Of a stretch of 64,000 nt of DNA, positions 18,110-27,097 are shown piece after piece. Below the pieces are notes generated by a model, which saw only the letters and a program-made list of their open reading frames with translations, was not told the DNA's origin and did not search any database. The position numbers and the translations under genes were made by a program. The stretch comes from Rhodospirillaceae bacterium (lineage in GTDB: Bacteria > Pseudomonadota > Alphaproteobacteria > Rhodospirillales > Rhodospirillaceae): positions 124,001 through 188,000 of the forward strand of contig CANJRD010000006.1 of the NCBI GenBank assembly GCA_947476695.1. The letters run 5' to 3'. Within the stretch, counting starts at the first letter, position 1; every line of letters starts with the position of its first letter.

Positions 18110-19315
18110 ATGTCATTTCCCGGCAAAGATCCCATCATTGTTGCGGGCGCCGGGCCCGTTGGGGCCACGCTCGCACTGTACCTTGCGCGCGAGGGCTTCA
18201 ACGTCGTCCTGCTTGAGCATTGCGAGACGCTGCCGGAAGACCTGCGCGCGTCCACGTTCCATTCCTCAACCCTCGACATGCTGGACCGGCTCGAGCTGTC
18301 CCAGCGGCTGATCGACGTCGGGCTGATCGTCCGGAAGTTCCAGTATCGCGACCGGCGCACCAACGAAATCGCCGAATTCGATATGACGCATATCGCCGAC
18401 GCGACGCGGCATCCGTACCGCCTGCAGTGCGAGCAGTGGCGCCTCAATCAGTTCTGCGTGGCGGACCTCAAGAATTATCCGAATGCGAAGGTGCTGTTCT
18501 CGCACAGCGTGGTTGACGTCAATCAAGACGCCGACGGCGTCAACGTGATCTGCGATACGCCCGACGGCCAGAAGACCATTCGCGGGTCTTACGTGTTCGG
18601 CGGCGACGGCGCGAACAGTCAGATACGCCAGAAGTCGGGTTTCGATTTCGAGGGCTTCACATGGCCCGAGAAGTTCCTGGTGATCTCGACGACCTATCCG
18701 CTCGACAAGTACCTGCCGCGCCTGTCGGCGGTGAACTACATCTCCGATCCGGAAGAGTGGTGTGTGCTGCTGCGCTGCAACAACATGTGGCGCGTGCTGA
18801 TCCCGACCAAGCCGGAAGACACCAACGAGAAGCTGCTGTCGGAAGAGTGGGTGCAGGACCGTCTGCAACACATCGCGCCGAAGCAGGGCGATTTCGTGGT
18901 CGGTCACCGCACGCTTTATAACGTGCACCAGCGCGTGGCCTCGACCTATCGCAAAGGCCGCGTTCTGATCGGCGGCGATGCCGCGCATATCAACAATCCG
19001 CTCGGCGGCATGGGTATGAACGGCGGAATCCACGATGCCATCAATCTGGCGGAGAAGTTCATCGCCATCCGCGACGGCAAGGCCGACGACAGCGCGCTCG
19101 ACCTCTACGATCGCCAGCGCCGCATCACTGCGCAGAAGTTCGTGCAGGACCAGTCGATCAAGAACAAGAAGCAGATCGAAGAGAAGGACCCCGACGCGCA
19201 GCGTAAGATGCAGGCTGAGATGATGCGCATCGCCGCCGATCCGGTGCTGTCGCGGCCTGTGCTGCTCAAGACCTCGATGATCGAGGTCGTGCGCGATTCC
19301 TACCAGATCACCTGA
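18110..19315 (+). CDS. FAD-dependent aromatic monooxygenase (class A, PheA/TfdB-UbiH-like)
   Basis: A 401-residue flavoprotein hydroxylase. Motifs: the FAD fingerprint IIVAGAGPVGATLALYLA near residue 8, an E at the end of beta-2 (LLEH), the DG region VFGGDGANSQIRQKSG, and the GD motif GRVLIGGDAAHINNPLGG near residue 285. It ends around 400 residues without the thioredoxin-like C-terminal domain of phenol hydroxylase, making it a compact form. It would insert one oxygen into an aromatic ring using NAD(P)H. ATG 18110 was chosen at the start of the Rossmann domain, with AAAGG upstream; an upstream in-frame GTG at 18020 adds 30 unpatterned residues. The context is the IclR-regulated cluster. Confidence 0.88.
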   Translation: MSFPGKDPIIVAGAGPVGATLALYLAREGFNVVLLEHCETLPEDLRASTFHSSTLDMLDRLELSQRLIDVGLIVRKFQYRDRRTNEIAEFDMTHIADATRHPYRLQCEQWRLNQFCVADLKNYPNAKVLFSHSVVDVNQDADGVNVICDTPDGQKTIRGSYVFGGDGANSQIRQKSGFDFEGFTWPEKFLVISTTYPLDKYLPRLSAVNYISDPEEWCVLLRCNNMWRVLIPTKPEDTNEKLLSEEWVQDRLQHIAPKQGDFVVGHRTLYNVHQRVASTYRKGRVLIGGDAAHINNPLGGMGMNGGIHDAINLAEKFIAIRDGKADDSALDLYDRQRRITAQKFVQDQSIKNKKQIEEKDPDAQRKMQAEMMRIAADPVLSRPVLLKTSMIEVVRDSYQIT

Positions 19316-19332
19316 TTCCGGAGTTTCCGATC

Positions 19333-20247
19333 GTGACCATGAAGTATCCGTTCTCCGCGATCGCCAAGCGCGGCAAGCTGAAGTTTCCGGACGGCAAGAA
19401 GGTCGCCCTGATCCTCACGCTCAATCTCGAGACGTGGGACATGGTGAAGGACACCGACCGGGCGTATTACGCCGGCGGCCCGCCGATCCTGCCGGACGTT
19501 CTGCCGGGCAACGTCGCCGACTTCCCGAACTTCACCTGGCGCGAGTACGGCCAGCGTGTCGGCATCTGGCGCCTGTTCGACGCCTTCGACAAAGCAAAGG
19601 TGCCGGCCAGCTGCACGATCAACGCCAAGACCGCGCTCATCCGCCCCGACATCGCCAACGCGCCGAAAGAGCGCGGCTGGGAAGTCGTCGCCCATAACTA
19701 CGAACAGGGCGAGCTCCTGACCGATTACGCCAAGGATCCGAAGAAAGAGCGCGAAGTCGTCGAAAGCACGCTGAAGGTCTACAAGGAATTCTACGGCAAG
19801 CCGGCGAAAGGCTGGCTGTCGTCGTCGCTGCGCGGCACGGTGAACACGCCGACGATCATCAAAGAAAACGGTCTGATCTTCTTCTGCGATCTGCTGAACG
19901 ACGATCAGCCGTATCTGATCGAAACGCCGGCGGGTCCGGTGGTGTCCACGCCGTACACCAACGAGATCAATGATTTCACGATCCTCACGCGTCGCGGCCA
20001 CAACACCGACGAGTTCCGCGACATCCTGAAGGAAGAACTCTCGGTGCTGCTTGAAGAAGCCACGGAGCAGGGCAGTGGGCGTTTGATGAACGTCGGCCTG
20101 CACCCGCACGTCGCGGGCCGCGCCTATCGCGTTCGCGCGGTGAAGGAATTCCTGGAATTCGCCAAGCAGCAGCCCGGCGTCTGGTTCACCACCCGCGAGG
20201 AACTCGCGACGTGGTATCTGGACAACCATCAGGGCCATATCGCCTAG
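19333..20247 (+). CDS. Polysaccharide deacetylase-fold hydrolase, PuuE-like
   Basis: A 304-residue NodB-fold protein. The opening VALILTLNLETWD replaces the TFDD metal-binding motif. Where metal-dependent deacetylases have HxxxH it reads AHNYEQ, keeping the first His only. The C-terminal LHPHVAGRAYRVRAVKEFL matches the PuuE allantoinase/imidase branch. It is therefore more likely a C-N hydrolase (cyclic imide, amide or ureide) than a sugar deacetylase; that is an inference from family knowledge. GTG 19333 has GGAG 9 nt upstream; ATG 19339 is the alternative. It lies 17 nt after the monooxygenase gene, so it shares its operon. Confidence 0.82.
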   Translation: MTMKYPFSAIAKRGKLKFPDGKKVALILTLNLETWDMVKDTDRAYYAGGPPILPDVLPGNVADFPNFTWREYGQRVGIWRLFDAFDKAKVPASCTINAKTALIRPDIANAPKERGWEVVAHNYEQGELLTDYAKDPKKEREVVESTLKVYKEFYGKPAKGWLSSSLRGTVNTPTIIKENGLIFFCDLLNDDQPYLIETPAGPVVSTPYTNEINDFTILTRRGHNTDEFRDILKEELSVLLEEATEQGSGRLMNVGLHPHVAGRAYRVRAVKEFLEFAKQQPGVWFTTREELATWYLDNHQGHIA

Positions 20248-20333
20248 AGTACCCATCGCCCGATCGTTGGTTGCCTCCCGCCGGAAACGGCGGGAAAATG
20301 CCGCCACGATCACGGGTGCGATGGGGGATGACC

Positions 20334-22238
20334 ATGCGGCTAGCGGGGATTGGCGCGCTCATTCTGATGAGCGCCGGGGTGGCCCTTACACAGGCGCCTG
20401 CGCCGCAACCCCTGGCACCGGCCGCGCCGGTGCCGGCGGCCGTCGATAAGCCCTATCCTGGGACCATCACGCTCTCGGTCGATGCGACCGACCTCGATCG
20501 CCGCATCTTCACGGTGCGCGAGACCTTGCCGGTGACGCCGGGACCGCTCACGTTGCTGTTTCCGCAATGGCTGCCGGGTCACCATGGTCCGGTCGGACGC
20601 GTGGACTTTCTCGCGAGCCTCGTGATCACGGCCAAAGGCCAGCGTGTCGAATGGCAGCGCGATCCCGCCAACGGCTTTGCGTTCCGTCTCGATGTGCCCG
20701 CGGGCACGGACACGCTCGACATCGGCTTCCAGTTCCTGAGCCCGACCGCCGGCAATCAGGGCCGCGTGACGATGTCGCGCGAGATCGTCGCTCTGCAGTG
20801 GAACACCGTGGTGCTGTATCCGGCAGGCCACTTCGTGCGCGGTATCAACGTCGCGCCGTCGCTGCGTCTTCCGCCGGAGTGGACATTCGGCACGGCGCTT
20901 GAGACCGCGTCGAGCAATGGCGACGTCACGACATTCAAGCCAATCTCGCTCGAAGACCTCGTGGACTCACCGGTGTTCGCCGGTCGCTACGGCAAGAAGA
21001 TCGACCTCGATCCCAACGGCCGGTCGCGCGTCACGCTCAATGTTTTCGCCGATCGTCCGGAGTTGCTGGAGGCAAAGCCTGAGCACATTGCGGCGCACCG
21101 CGCGGTGATCCGCGAAGCTGATAAGTTGTTCGGCGCGCGGCATTACGATCACTACGACATGTTGCTGATGCTCACCGACCGCGTCGGCGGGATCGGACTG
21201 GAGCATCATCGGTCCAGCGAGAACGGCACCGACCCGGAATACTTCACGAGTTGGGATGGTCATGCGCCGGGGCGGGATCTGGTCGCACACGAATACACGC
21301 ACTCCTGGAACGGGAAGTTCCGCCGTCCGGCCGATCTCTGGACCGCCGATTACAACGTGCCGATGCGTGACTCGCTGCTGTGGGTCTACGAGGGCCAGAC
21401 GCAGTACTGGGGATTGGTGCTGGCGGCCCGGGCCGGGTTGCTCAGCCGCGAACAGGTGCGCGATGCGATTGCGCTGACGGCGGCGTCCTATCAGGCCCGT
21501 GTCGGCCGTTCTTGGCGCGCGCTGCAGGACACGACCAACGATCCGATCATTCAGCAGCGCCGGTCAGAGCCCTGGGGCAGTTGGCAGCGCGGGGAGGACT
21601 ACTACAACGAAGGCATGCTGATCTGGCTGGATGCCGACACGCTGATCCGCGACCTGTCTAAGGGCAAGAAGTCGCTCGACGACTTCGCGCGCGGCTTCTT
21701 TGGTATCGAGGATGGGCGTTGGTCGCCGGTGACCTACACCTTCGAAAACGTTGTTGCTGCGCTGAACGCGGTGCAGCCTTACGACTGGGCGAAGTTCTTG
21801 CGCGACCGCCTCGACGGTCATGGCGATGCCCCGCTCGATGGCTTGCAGCGCGGGGGCTATAAGCTGGCCTTTGCCGATACCGCCACCGCTTACGGGAAGC
21901 TGGTGGAAACACGCGGCAAGATCACCGACTACAACTACAGCCTCGGCTTCTCGCTGCGCGGCGAGGGTGAACTGGCCGGGGTCCTTTGGAACGGCCCCGC
22001 GTTCAAAGCCGGCCTCGCGCTGGGTCAGCGCATCGTGGCGGTGAATGGCATCGCCTATGACAGCGCGCGGCTGAAAGAAGTGATCAAGGCCAAGGCGCCG
22101 ATAGACCTGTTGGTTCGCGCGGGCGACTACTATCGCACGGTGAAGATCGAGAGCGACAGCGGGCTGCGCTATCCGCGTCTCGAGCGCGTGAAGGACGTAC
22201 CTTCACGGCTCGACGACATCCTGGCGCCGCGCAAGTAG
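20334..22238 (+). CDS. M61 glycyl-aminopeptidase family protease with PDZ domain
   Basis: A 634-residue exported metallopeptidase. A signal peptide (1-20) and a Pro/Ala-rich linker precede the beta-sandwich N-terminal domain. The gluzincin-type zinc site is VAHEYTHSWN (about residue 320), with the downstream Glu probably in WVYEGQTQYW. A PDZ domain occupies the last 110 residues or so (AGVLWNGPAFKAGLALGQ). The family cleaves small N-terminal residues (Gly, Ala) from peptides in the periplasm. GGGGG at 20323-20327 favours ATG 20334 over ATG 20328. It follows the deacetylase-fold gene by 86 nt and is probably separately expressed. Confidence 0.9.
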   Translation: MRLAGIGALILMSAGVALTQAPAPQPLAPAAPVPAAVDKPYPGTITLSVDATDLDRRIFTVRETLPVTPGPLTLLFPQWLPGHHGPVGRVDFLASLVITAKGQRVEWQRDPANGFAFRLDVPAGTDTLDIGFQFLSPTAGNQGRVTMSREIVALQWNTVVLYPAGHFVRGINVAPSLRLPPEWTFGTALETASSNGDVTTFKPISLEDLVDSPVFAGRYGKKIDLDPNGRSRVTLNVFADRPELLEAKPEHIAAHRAVIREADKLFGARHYDHYDMLLMLTDRVGGIGLEHHRSSENGTDPEYFTSWDGHAPGRDLVAHEYTHSWNGKFRRPADLWTADYNVPMRDSLLWVYEGQTQYWGLVLAARAGLLSREQVRDAIALTAASYQARVGRSWRALQDTTNDPIIQQRRSEPWGSWQRGEDYYNEGMLIWLDADTLIRDLSKGKKSLDDFARGFFGIEDGRWSPVTYTFENVVAALNAVQPYDWAKFLRDRLDGHGDAPLDGLQRGGYKLAFADTATAYGKLVETRGKITDYNYSLGFSLRGEGELAGVLWNGPAFKAGLALGQRIVAVNGIAYDSARLKEVIKAKAPIDLLVRAGDYYRTVKIESDSGLRYPRLERVKDVPSRLDDILAPRK

Positions 22239-22261
22239 CGCGGCGCTGGTGGCGGCTTTGC

Positions 22262-22726
22262 TTAGGCCTTCACCATGTAGTCCATCCATTCCTTGATCTT
22301 GCCGTCCTTCAGCACGAAGACTCCGACAACGACGAATTTCTTGCTGGGGTCGGTGATCGAGGCGTCGACGCGGTCGACCGTCACGACCGGCCCGCGCGAG
22401 AGGCTATTGAGCACATCGATCTTGTAGCGTCCGCTTTTGAGCAGCCCGGCGAACGCGCCGGCAAGCGGGGTCTTACCGACCAGCGCCGGTTTGTCCTCTT
22501 CCATACGCACGACGCAATCGTCGGTGAAGAAAGACACGCCCGTCGCGGGATCGGTCTCTTGCTTGGCCCAAATCGCGAGGAAGTCGGTGACCACGTTCAG
22601 GTTGGCTTTCTCCGTCGCCGTCATTTCTGCGGCTTGCGCTTGCGAGACGGCGAGGCCCGTGGCGGCCAGTGCGCCGGCACCGACAAACGCCGAACGGCGG
22701 CTAAGAGAGAATGTACGGTCGCTCAT
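22262..22726 (-). CDS. Tat-exported SnoaL/limonene-epoxide-hydrolase-like protein
   Basis: A 154-residue protein. The leader SLSRRSAFVGAGALAATG is a twin-arginine signal ending in AQA, so the domain is periplasmic. The mature part has the cone-shaped alpha+beta (NTF2-like) pattern: LNVVTDFLAIWAK, FFTDDCVVRMEED, FAGLLKSGRYKIDVLNS, and the closing VFVLKDGKIKEWMDYM. Limonene-1,2-epoxide hydrolase has a related pattern with Asp/Arg catalytic residues, but the enzyme role is unproven here. GGGGAG precedes the ATG at 22726; longer readings upstream lack a signal. It is a single gene 31 nt downstream of the antiporter on the same strand. Confidence 0.82.
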   Translation of the reverse strand: MSDRTFSLSRRSAFVGAGALAATGLAVSQAQAAEMTATEKANLNVVTDFLAIWAKQETDPATGVSFFTDDCVVRMEEDKPALVGKTPLAGAFAGLLKSGRYKIDVLNSLSRGPVVTVDRVDASITDPSKKFVVVGVFVLKDGKIKEWMDYMVKA

Positions 22727-22757
22727 TATTTTAGCTCCCCTGTTGAAGTAACCTTTC

Positions 22758-24560
22758 CTAGCGCAGCCCGACAAGGCGACGCAGACGCGAGAAGCCGGCA
22801 CGGACGGTTGAGACGGCGGCATCTTCCGGCGATGCAGCCAACTGCAAACCGGCGCGCGTGACAACGCCCTCGCTGACTTCGCGCGCGACAATGACGGCCG
22901 TGCCCATGCGCAAATGGTCACCCACTTCCGGAGAATCGTCGAAGCGCGAGGAGAACAACGCGGCGATAGTCATATCGGCCATAGCCGGCCCGAGATTGAG
23001 CGCGTAGAAGCCGGCGAGTTCCTTGAGCGGCACGGTGCCATCGAACAAGAACTCACCGAAGAACGGCTCGTCGGTCGAGAGAAGTTCGGTGTGCTCGGCG
23101 AACAGCGTATCCAACTGCGCGGCGCGCGCCGGCGGTGCGAGGTAATACGCCGTATCGTTGACCTGCAGGGCGCCGGATTCCGCCGGCATCACCACGGCCT
23201 CGTTGCGGATGACAAAGGCGGGGCGTGCCCAGCGCGGCAGGGTGCCGCCGTTCATGATGGCGCTGCTGCTGGCTACGGGATAGCCCACCATTTCCAAGGT
23301 CAACTGGCCGGGAAGATCGAGCTCCACACGCCGTGCCGGCGCGGTCACGCGGGGCAGGGCGACGTCCAACTTGCGCGCGGCGAAGGTCAGGCTCCAGCCC
23401 TGCACGATCAGGGACATGATGACGACAACGAAAGCGACGTTGAAGTAGAGGTCCGCGCCGGGCACGCCGGACAGGGTCGGGATCGCGGCCAGGAAGATGC
23501 TGACCGCACCACGCAGGCCGACCCAGGAGACGAAACCCTTTTCGGAATTCGAGAATTTGAACGGCGTTAGGCAGAGCCAAACGGCCATCGGTCGGGCGAA
23601 GATGATCAGGAAAGCCGAAAGGATCGCGGCCGGGGCCAGCACCGCGAGCAGGCGCGTGGGACTGACGAGCAGGCCGAGCACCAGGAACATCACGATCTGG
23701 CAAAGCCAAGTCGCGGCATCGTTCACGGTGACGATACTGGCGGCCGCGCGCATCGGCCGGTTGCCGAGGATCAGACCGGCGACGTAGACCGCGAGGAAAC
23801 CGCTGCCGTGGAGAACCGCCGTCAGCGAGAAAATCACCACGGCGGTCGCGATGACCAGCAACGGATGCAGACCGCCCGGCAGGTTGATGCGATTCAGCGT
23901 CCACGAAGCCGCAAAGCCGCCGAGCAGGCCGCCGACGAGGCCGATGCTCGCTTCCATTGTCAGGCGTCCGGCAATCGCGATGGCGGTTTCCACGCCGCCG
24001 CCGCTCATGGCGCCGTGCGCTAGGATGATCTCGACCAGGATCGCTGTCATGAACACCGCCACCGGGTCGTTGGTGGCGGACTCCATTTCGATCACCGCGC
24101 CGACCCGCTGGCGCAACTGGATGCCGCCGGCATGCAGCATGAAGAAGACCGCCGCAGCGTCCGTCGAGGCGACGATGGCGCCGAGCAGCAACCCCTGCAG
24201 GTAGGGGATATCGAAAATATAGGTCGCGACGGCACCGGCCAGGCCGGCGGTGGTGATCACGCCCACCGTGGCCATGGCGATGGCTGGGCCTACAGCTCCA
24301 CGCAGCTTGGTCAGGTTGGTGCGCAGCCCGCCGTCAAACAGGATGATCGCCAGCGCGAGTGAGCCGATCAGGTAGGTCAGGCGATAGTCGCTAAAGGCGA
24401 TATGGCCGGGGCCATCCTCGCCGGCCAGCATCCCCAACACCAGGAAGACCAGCAACAACGGCGCGCCGAATCGGGTCGCGATCAGGCTGGAAGCGATGCC
24501 CAGAAGCACCAGCAACCCCGAGATCAGCAAAACCACGTTGACGACAGCAATCTGTTCCAT
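22758..24560 (-). CDS. Potassium/proton antiporter, NhaP2-like (CPA1)
   Basis: A 600-residue membrane antiporter. About 12 transmembrane segments occupy residues 1-400, with CPA motifs LALAIILFDGGLRT and LLLGAIVASTDAAAVFFML, including the TD pair, and a conserved EMESATNDPVAVF. The C-terminal 190 residues are cytosolic: a TrkA_C/RCK-C-like domain (EAVVMPAESGALQVNDTAYYLAPP) followed by a CorC_HlyC-like end (EVGDHLRMGTAVIVAREVSEG). It exports K+ or Na+ in exchange for protons, for turgor and pH control. ATG 24560 gives the full first segment. Confidence 0.9.
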   Translation of the reverse strand: MEQIAVVNVVLLISGLLVLLGIASSLIATRFGAPLLLVFLVLGMLAGEDGPGHIAFSDYRLTYLIGSLALAIILFDGGLRTNLTKLRGAVGPAIAMATVGVITTAGLAGAVATYIFDIPYLQGLLLGAIVASTDAAAVFFMLHAGGIQLRQRVGAVIEMESATNDPVAVFMTAILVEIILAHGAMSGGGVETAIAIAGRLTMEASIGLVGGLLGGFAASWTLNRINLPGGLHPLLVIATAVVIFSLTAVLHGSGFLAVYVAGLILGNRPMRAAASIVTVNDAATWLCQIVMFLVLGLLVSPTRLLAVLAPAAILSAFLIIFARPMAVWLCLTPFKFSNSEKGFVSWVGLRGAVSIFLAAIPTLSGVPGADLYFNVAFVVVIMSLIVQGWSLTFAARKLDVALPRVTAPARRVELDLPGQLTLEMVGYPVASSSAIMNGGTLPRWARPAFVIRNEAVVMPAESGALQVNDTAYYLAPPARAAQLDTLFAEHTELLSTDEPFFGEFLFDGTVPLKELAGFYALNLGPAMADMTIAALFSSRFDDSPEVGDHLRMGTAVIVAREVSEGVVTRAGLQLAASPEDAAVSTVRAGFSRLRRLVGLR

Positions 24561-24641
24561 TCGCCAATGGTACGCGGCGAACGAAGGCGATCAAACCCTT
24601 AATCCGACTCGCCGGATCACAAGGGTGAATCGATCGCGCGT

Positions 24642-24672
24642 GTCCCGGCCCGCATGTCGCGCGGGCCGGGAC
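24642..24672. other. Perfect 12-bp GC hairpin
   Basis: GTCCCGGCCCGC at 24642-24653 pairs perfectly with GCGGGCCGGGAC at 24661-24672 around a 7-nt loop. It lies 10 nt beyond the stop of the dienelactone hydrolase gene, on the side where its transcript ends. No U-tract follows on either strand, so it may act as an mRNA 3-prime stabiliser or a factor-assisted terminator. Confidence 0.55.
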
Positions 24673-24681
24673 GCCTGCGCG

Positions 24682-25389
24682 TTAGGCGAGGGTGTTCGTG
24701 AACAGTTCGAGCGTGCGTTGATGCGCGAGTTTCGCGTCGGCAGGCGAGTAGTGGCTGGGATCGATCTCGCGGGCGAAGCCGTGATCGGCGTTGTCGTAGA
24801 CATATACGTGGATGTTCTTTGCCTTCTCGGTCGCGAAGGCGTCGCGAATGGCGGCCTGCGCATGCGGCGGCACGAAGGCATCCTTTCCGGCGATGTGGAA
24901 AATGGTCGGCGCCGTTATCTTCGTGCGCTCGCCCAGCATCTGATCGATGCCGACGCCGTAGTAGCTGGCGTGCGCCTTGCCGTCGGTGCGGCAGGCCGAC
25001 AGGTAGCTGAGCGTACCGCCCAGGCAGAAGCCGGTGGTGCCGACGTTGCCGTTGCAGCCCGGCACTTTCTTTAAGGCATCGATCGACGACTGAATGTCTT
25101 CAATCGCCTTATCGGCATTGAACTTGCCGTAAAGATCGAAGCCCTTCTGCATTTCTTCCGGAACGGTGGGATCGAGTTGTACGCCCGGTTGCAGGCGCCA
25201 GAACAGATCAGGCGCGAGCGCGAAATAGCCGTGCGAGGCGAAGAAGTCGGTGATGCTTCGCATCCATTTATTGATGCCGAAGATCTCCTGAATCACGATC
25301 ACGCCGCCGCCGTTACCCGAGGCGGGGCTCGCGAGATAGCCCTGGAAATTACCGTCTTTGCCGTTGATCGTGATCTCTTTGCCGCTCAT
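24682..25389 (-). CDS. Dienelactone hydrolase family protein
   Basis: A 235-residue alpha/beta hydrolase of the carboxymethylenebutenolidase type. The triad is readable: nucleophile Cys in GFCLGGTLSY (near residue 120), Asp in AGKDAFVPP and His in DNADHGFAR. The Glu that activates Cys in DLH lies in VIQEIFGIN. Classical DLH opens dienelactone in chlorocatechol or protoanemonin routes, though many paralogues have other esters as substrates. ATG 25389 has GGAGG 6 nt upstream. It has the same strand and neighbourhood as the GntR, ALDH and UbiD genes, so it may belong to the same catabolic route, but the 85-nt gap leaves this open. Confidence 0.9.
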   Translation of the reverse strand: MSGKEITINGKDGNFQGYLASPASGNGGGVIVIQEIFGINKWMRSITDFFASHGYFALAPDLFWRLQPGVQLDPTVPEEMQKGFDLYGKFNADKAIEDIQSSIDALKKVPGCNGNVGTTGFCLGGTLSYLSACRTDGKAHASYYGVGIDQMLGERTKITAPTIFHIAGKDAFVPPHAQAAIRDAFATEKAKNIHVYVYDNADHGFAREIDPSHYSPADAKLAHQRTLELFTNTLA

Positions 25390-25474
25390 GAAATCCTCCC
25401 GGGAAAGACGGCCAGTGTTCTCGGGCCGCACCCCCGGGTCAAGCGTCAAGGCATTTACGATTCCGCAACGTGGA

Positions 25475-26269
25475 CTAGCGGCCCACCTCTTGCAGCGAGC
25501 TGCGGCGGCCCATGCTCTCTTGTGACAAGGTCGTCCGGTATTCGTAGCGGTCGGCGCGGTACAGTGCGACCAGCCATTCCACCGGACGCTCGCTCTTGTC
25601 GAAGACCAGGCGGCTCAGCTTGATCAGGGGTGCGCCGATCTCGATGCCTAGCGCCGGTGCGGAAACCGGATCGGCCAGCGTCGCGGTGATCGCCTGGTCT
25701 GCCCGCGCAACGGCAATCCCGGCTTTCTGCAACTGGGCCAGCATCGGCGCAGGCGCGTTGATCGGGTCGGGCAGTTGTACGCCGACTGACTTGGGCACGT
25801 GAGCCGTCACGTAGGCAATCGGTTCGCCGCGCGCGAGGCGGATCTGGACGGTGCGCAGCACGGCTTCACCGGGCGGCGTGCCGAGCTTCGCGGCAACATC
25901 GGGCGAGGGCTGCACCATGCCGCCTTCAAGACGCCGCATCTCGGTGGCGGCGCCGATGGCCATCACGTTCTGCAACAGATCGCCCATCGGGTCGGTCACG
26001 CGGGAAGTTGGTAAAGCTGGCGCGGCGAAGGTGCCGCGACCGCGTTGGCGCAACACCAGCCCTTCGGAGGCGAGATTGCGCATCGCGCGCTTGATGGTGA
26101 TGCGCGAAACGCCGAACGCCTCGCAGAGCTCCGGTTCGGTCGGCAATGCCGCACCCACCGCATAGGTGCCGTTGCGAATGTTCTCGCGCAGCACCAGATA
26201 GACTTGGTGATACAGCGGAACGGCTAGGTTCTCGTCCGCTGCGGGTATTGCCCGTGCCTGTCTATTCAT
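25475..26269 (-). CDS. GntR-family regulator, HutC/UTRA subfamily
   Basis: A 264-residue regulator. The N-terminal winged helix (about 20-85) shows the GntR pattern YHQVYLVLRENIRNG, LPTEPELCEAFGVSRITIKRAM and LVLRQRGRGTF. The rest is a UTRA effector domain (FDKSERPVEWLVALYRADRYEY at the end). UTRA regulators sense small metabolites and usually repress adjacent catabolic genes. AGGGA precedes ATG 26269. It is flanked by dienelactone hydrolase (25389) and the PqqC-like gene (26332), so it is the likely local switch for 24682-31006. Its binding site cannot be named with confidence. Confidence 0.9.
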   Translation of the reverse strand: MNRQARAIPAADENLAVPLYHQVYLVLRENIRNGTYAVGAALPTEPELCEAFGVSRITIKRAMRNLASEGLVLRQRGRGTFAAPALPTSRVTDPMGDLLQNVMAIGAATEMRRLEGGMVQPSPDVAAKLGTPPGEAVLRTVQIRLARGEPIAYVTAHVPKSVGVQLPDPINAPAPMLAQLQKAGIAVARADQAITATLADPVSAPALGIEIGAPLIKLSRLVFDKSERPVEWLVALYRADRYEYRTTLSQESMGRRSSLQEVGR

Positions 26270-26331
26270 GTTGGTCCCTCATGAAAGATATTCGTTAGTC
26301 CGGCGTGAAAATCACCGGAAGTGTCGGTGGG

Positions 26332-27051
26332 TTACTCCGCCGCCTTGCGCATCACGATCGCATCGTTGATGCCATCCAGCATGCGCCAGCGCATCTCCGT
26401 GGAAGCGCGCACGGCGGCAAGCGCCTTCTGCTGCAGTTCGGGCGTGTTGGCATAGTGATGCGTGATGCGCAGGCCGATGTCGGCGTGCTCGACGTCGCCG
26501 ACGATATGGACATGGAAAAACTCCATGTCGTCGTCGGAAAGTCCCATCTTGGTCATCGCGTCGACGTACTTCGGATAAAGAGTCGGCAACTGGCCTTCCA
26601 GCGCGACCATGATTCCGGCGGCGGCTTCCGCGAGATGGCGCACGTTCACCATCTCCCAGATCCAGGAGCGCATTGCGCGGGTGGAGGGAAGAATTGCGCC
26701 GTTCAGTTCAGCGCGGTGAAAATCCTCGTCCTTTAGACCGCAGGCGCGACCGAACTTCACGAGCAGGTTCGGGTGACGCTTTTCGGGATAGGCCGGGTTC
26801 TCTTCGCCCCGCAGGTTCTCCAGCATGTGCTGGCGCGCTTCGAGATCGTCGAGACGGCAGAAGAACATGCCGAACTGCTGCGGTATCGGATCGATGTAAT
26901 AGAAGTGCTGGACTGCCCAGAAGCCGATCTGCTTCAGGCTGAGTTCGCCATTCGCCCAGGCGCGGCTGAACGGATGCCCGCCGGAATGGACCGGCGCGCG
27001 GGCCTTTTCCAGGGCGTCGAAGAAATCTTGCTGGTTCATCAGTGCGGTCAT
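26332..27051 (-). CDS. Heme-oxygenase-like fold protein (PqqC/TenA-like)
   Basis: A 239-residue all-helical protein of the TENA/PqqC superfamily. Diagnostic blocks are FSRAWANGELSLKQIGFWAVQ, HFYYIDPIPQQFGMFF, AAAGIMVALEGQLPTLYPKY and FFHVHIVGDVEHADIG. The Glu in the third block, with the His and Asp of the fourth, matches the ligand pattern of the heme-oxygenase-like di-iron oxidases, so this is probably a metal-dependent oxygenase rather than thiaminase. That is family-based inference. GGAG sits 8 nt before ATG 27051. It is 46 nt downstream of the ALDH gene on the same strand and is probably co-transcribed. Confidence 0.8.
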   Translation of the reverse strand: MTALMNQQDFFDALEKARAPVHSGGHPFSRAWANGELSLKQIGFWAVQHFYYIDPIPQQFGMFFCRLDDLEARQHMLENLRGEENPAYPEKRHPNLLVKFGRACGLKDEDFHRAELNGAILPSTRAMRSWIWEMVNVRHLAEAAAGIMVALEGQLPTLYPKYVDAMTKMGLSDDDMEFFHVHIVGDVEHADIGLRITHHYANTPELQQKALAAVRASTEMRWRMLDGINDAIVMRKAAE

Positions 27052-27097
27052 GCCGTGCACTCCTTGATCTTCGTTTCGTGGATGGCAGTTGAGCGGC

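Noticed and set aside
26332-27051. Assignment as PqqC (PQQ synthesis)
   Set aside because: Only the fold matches; no pqqABDE genes are adjacent, so a generic heme-oxygenase-like call is safer.
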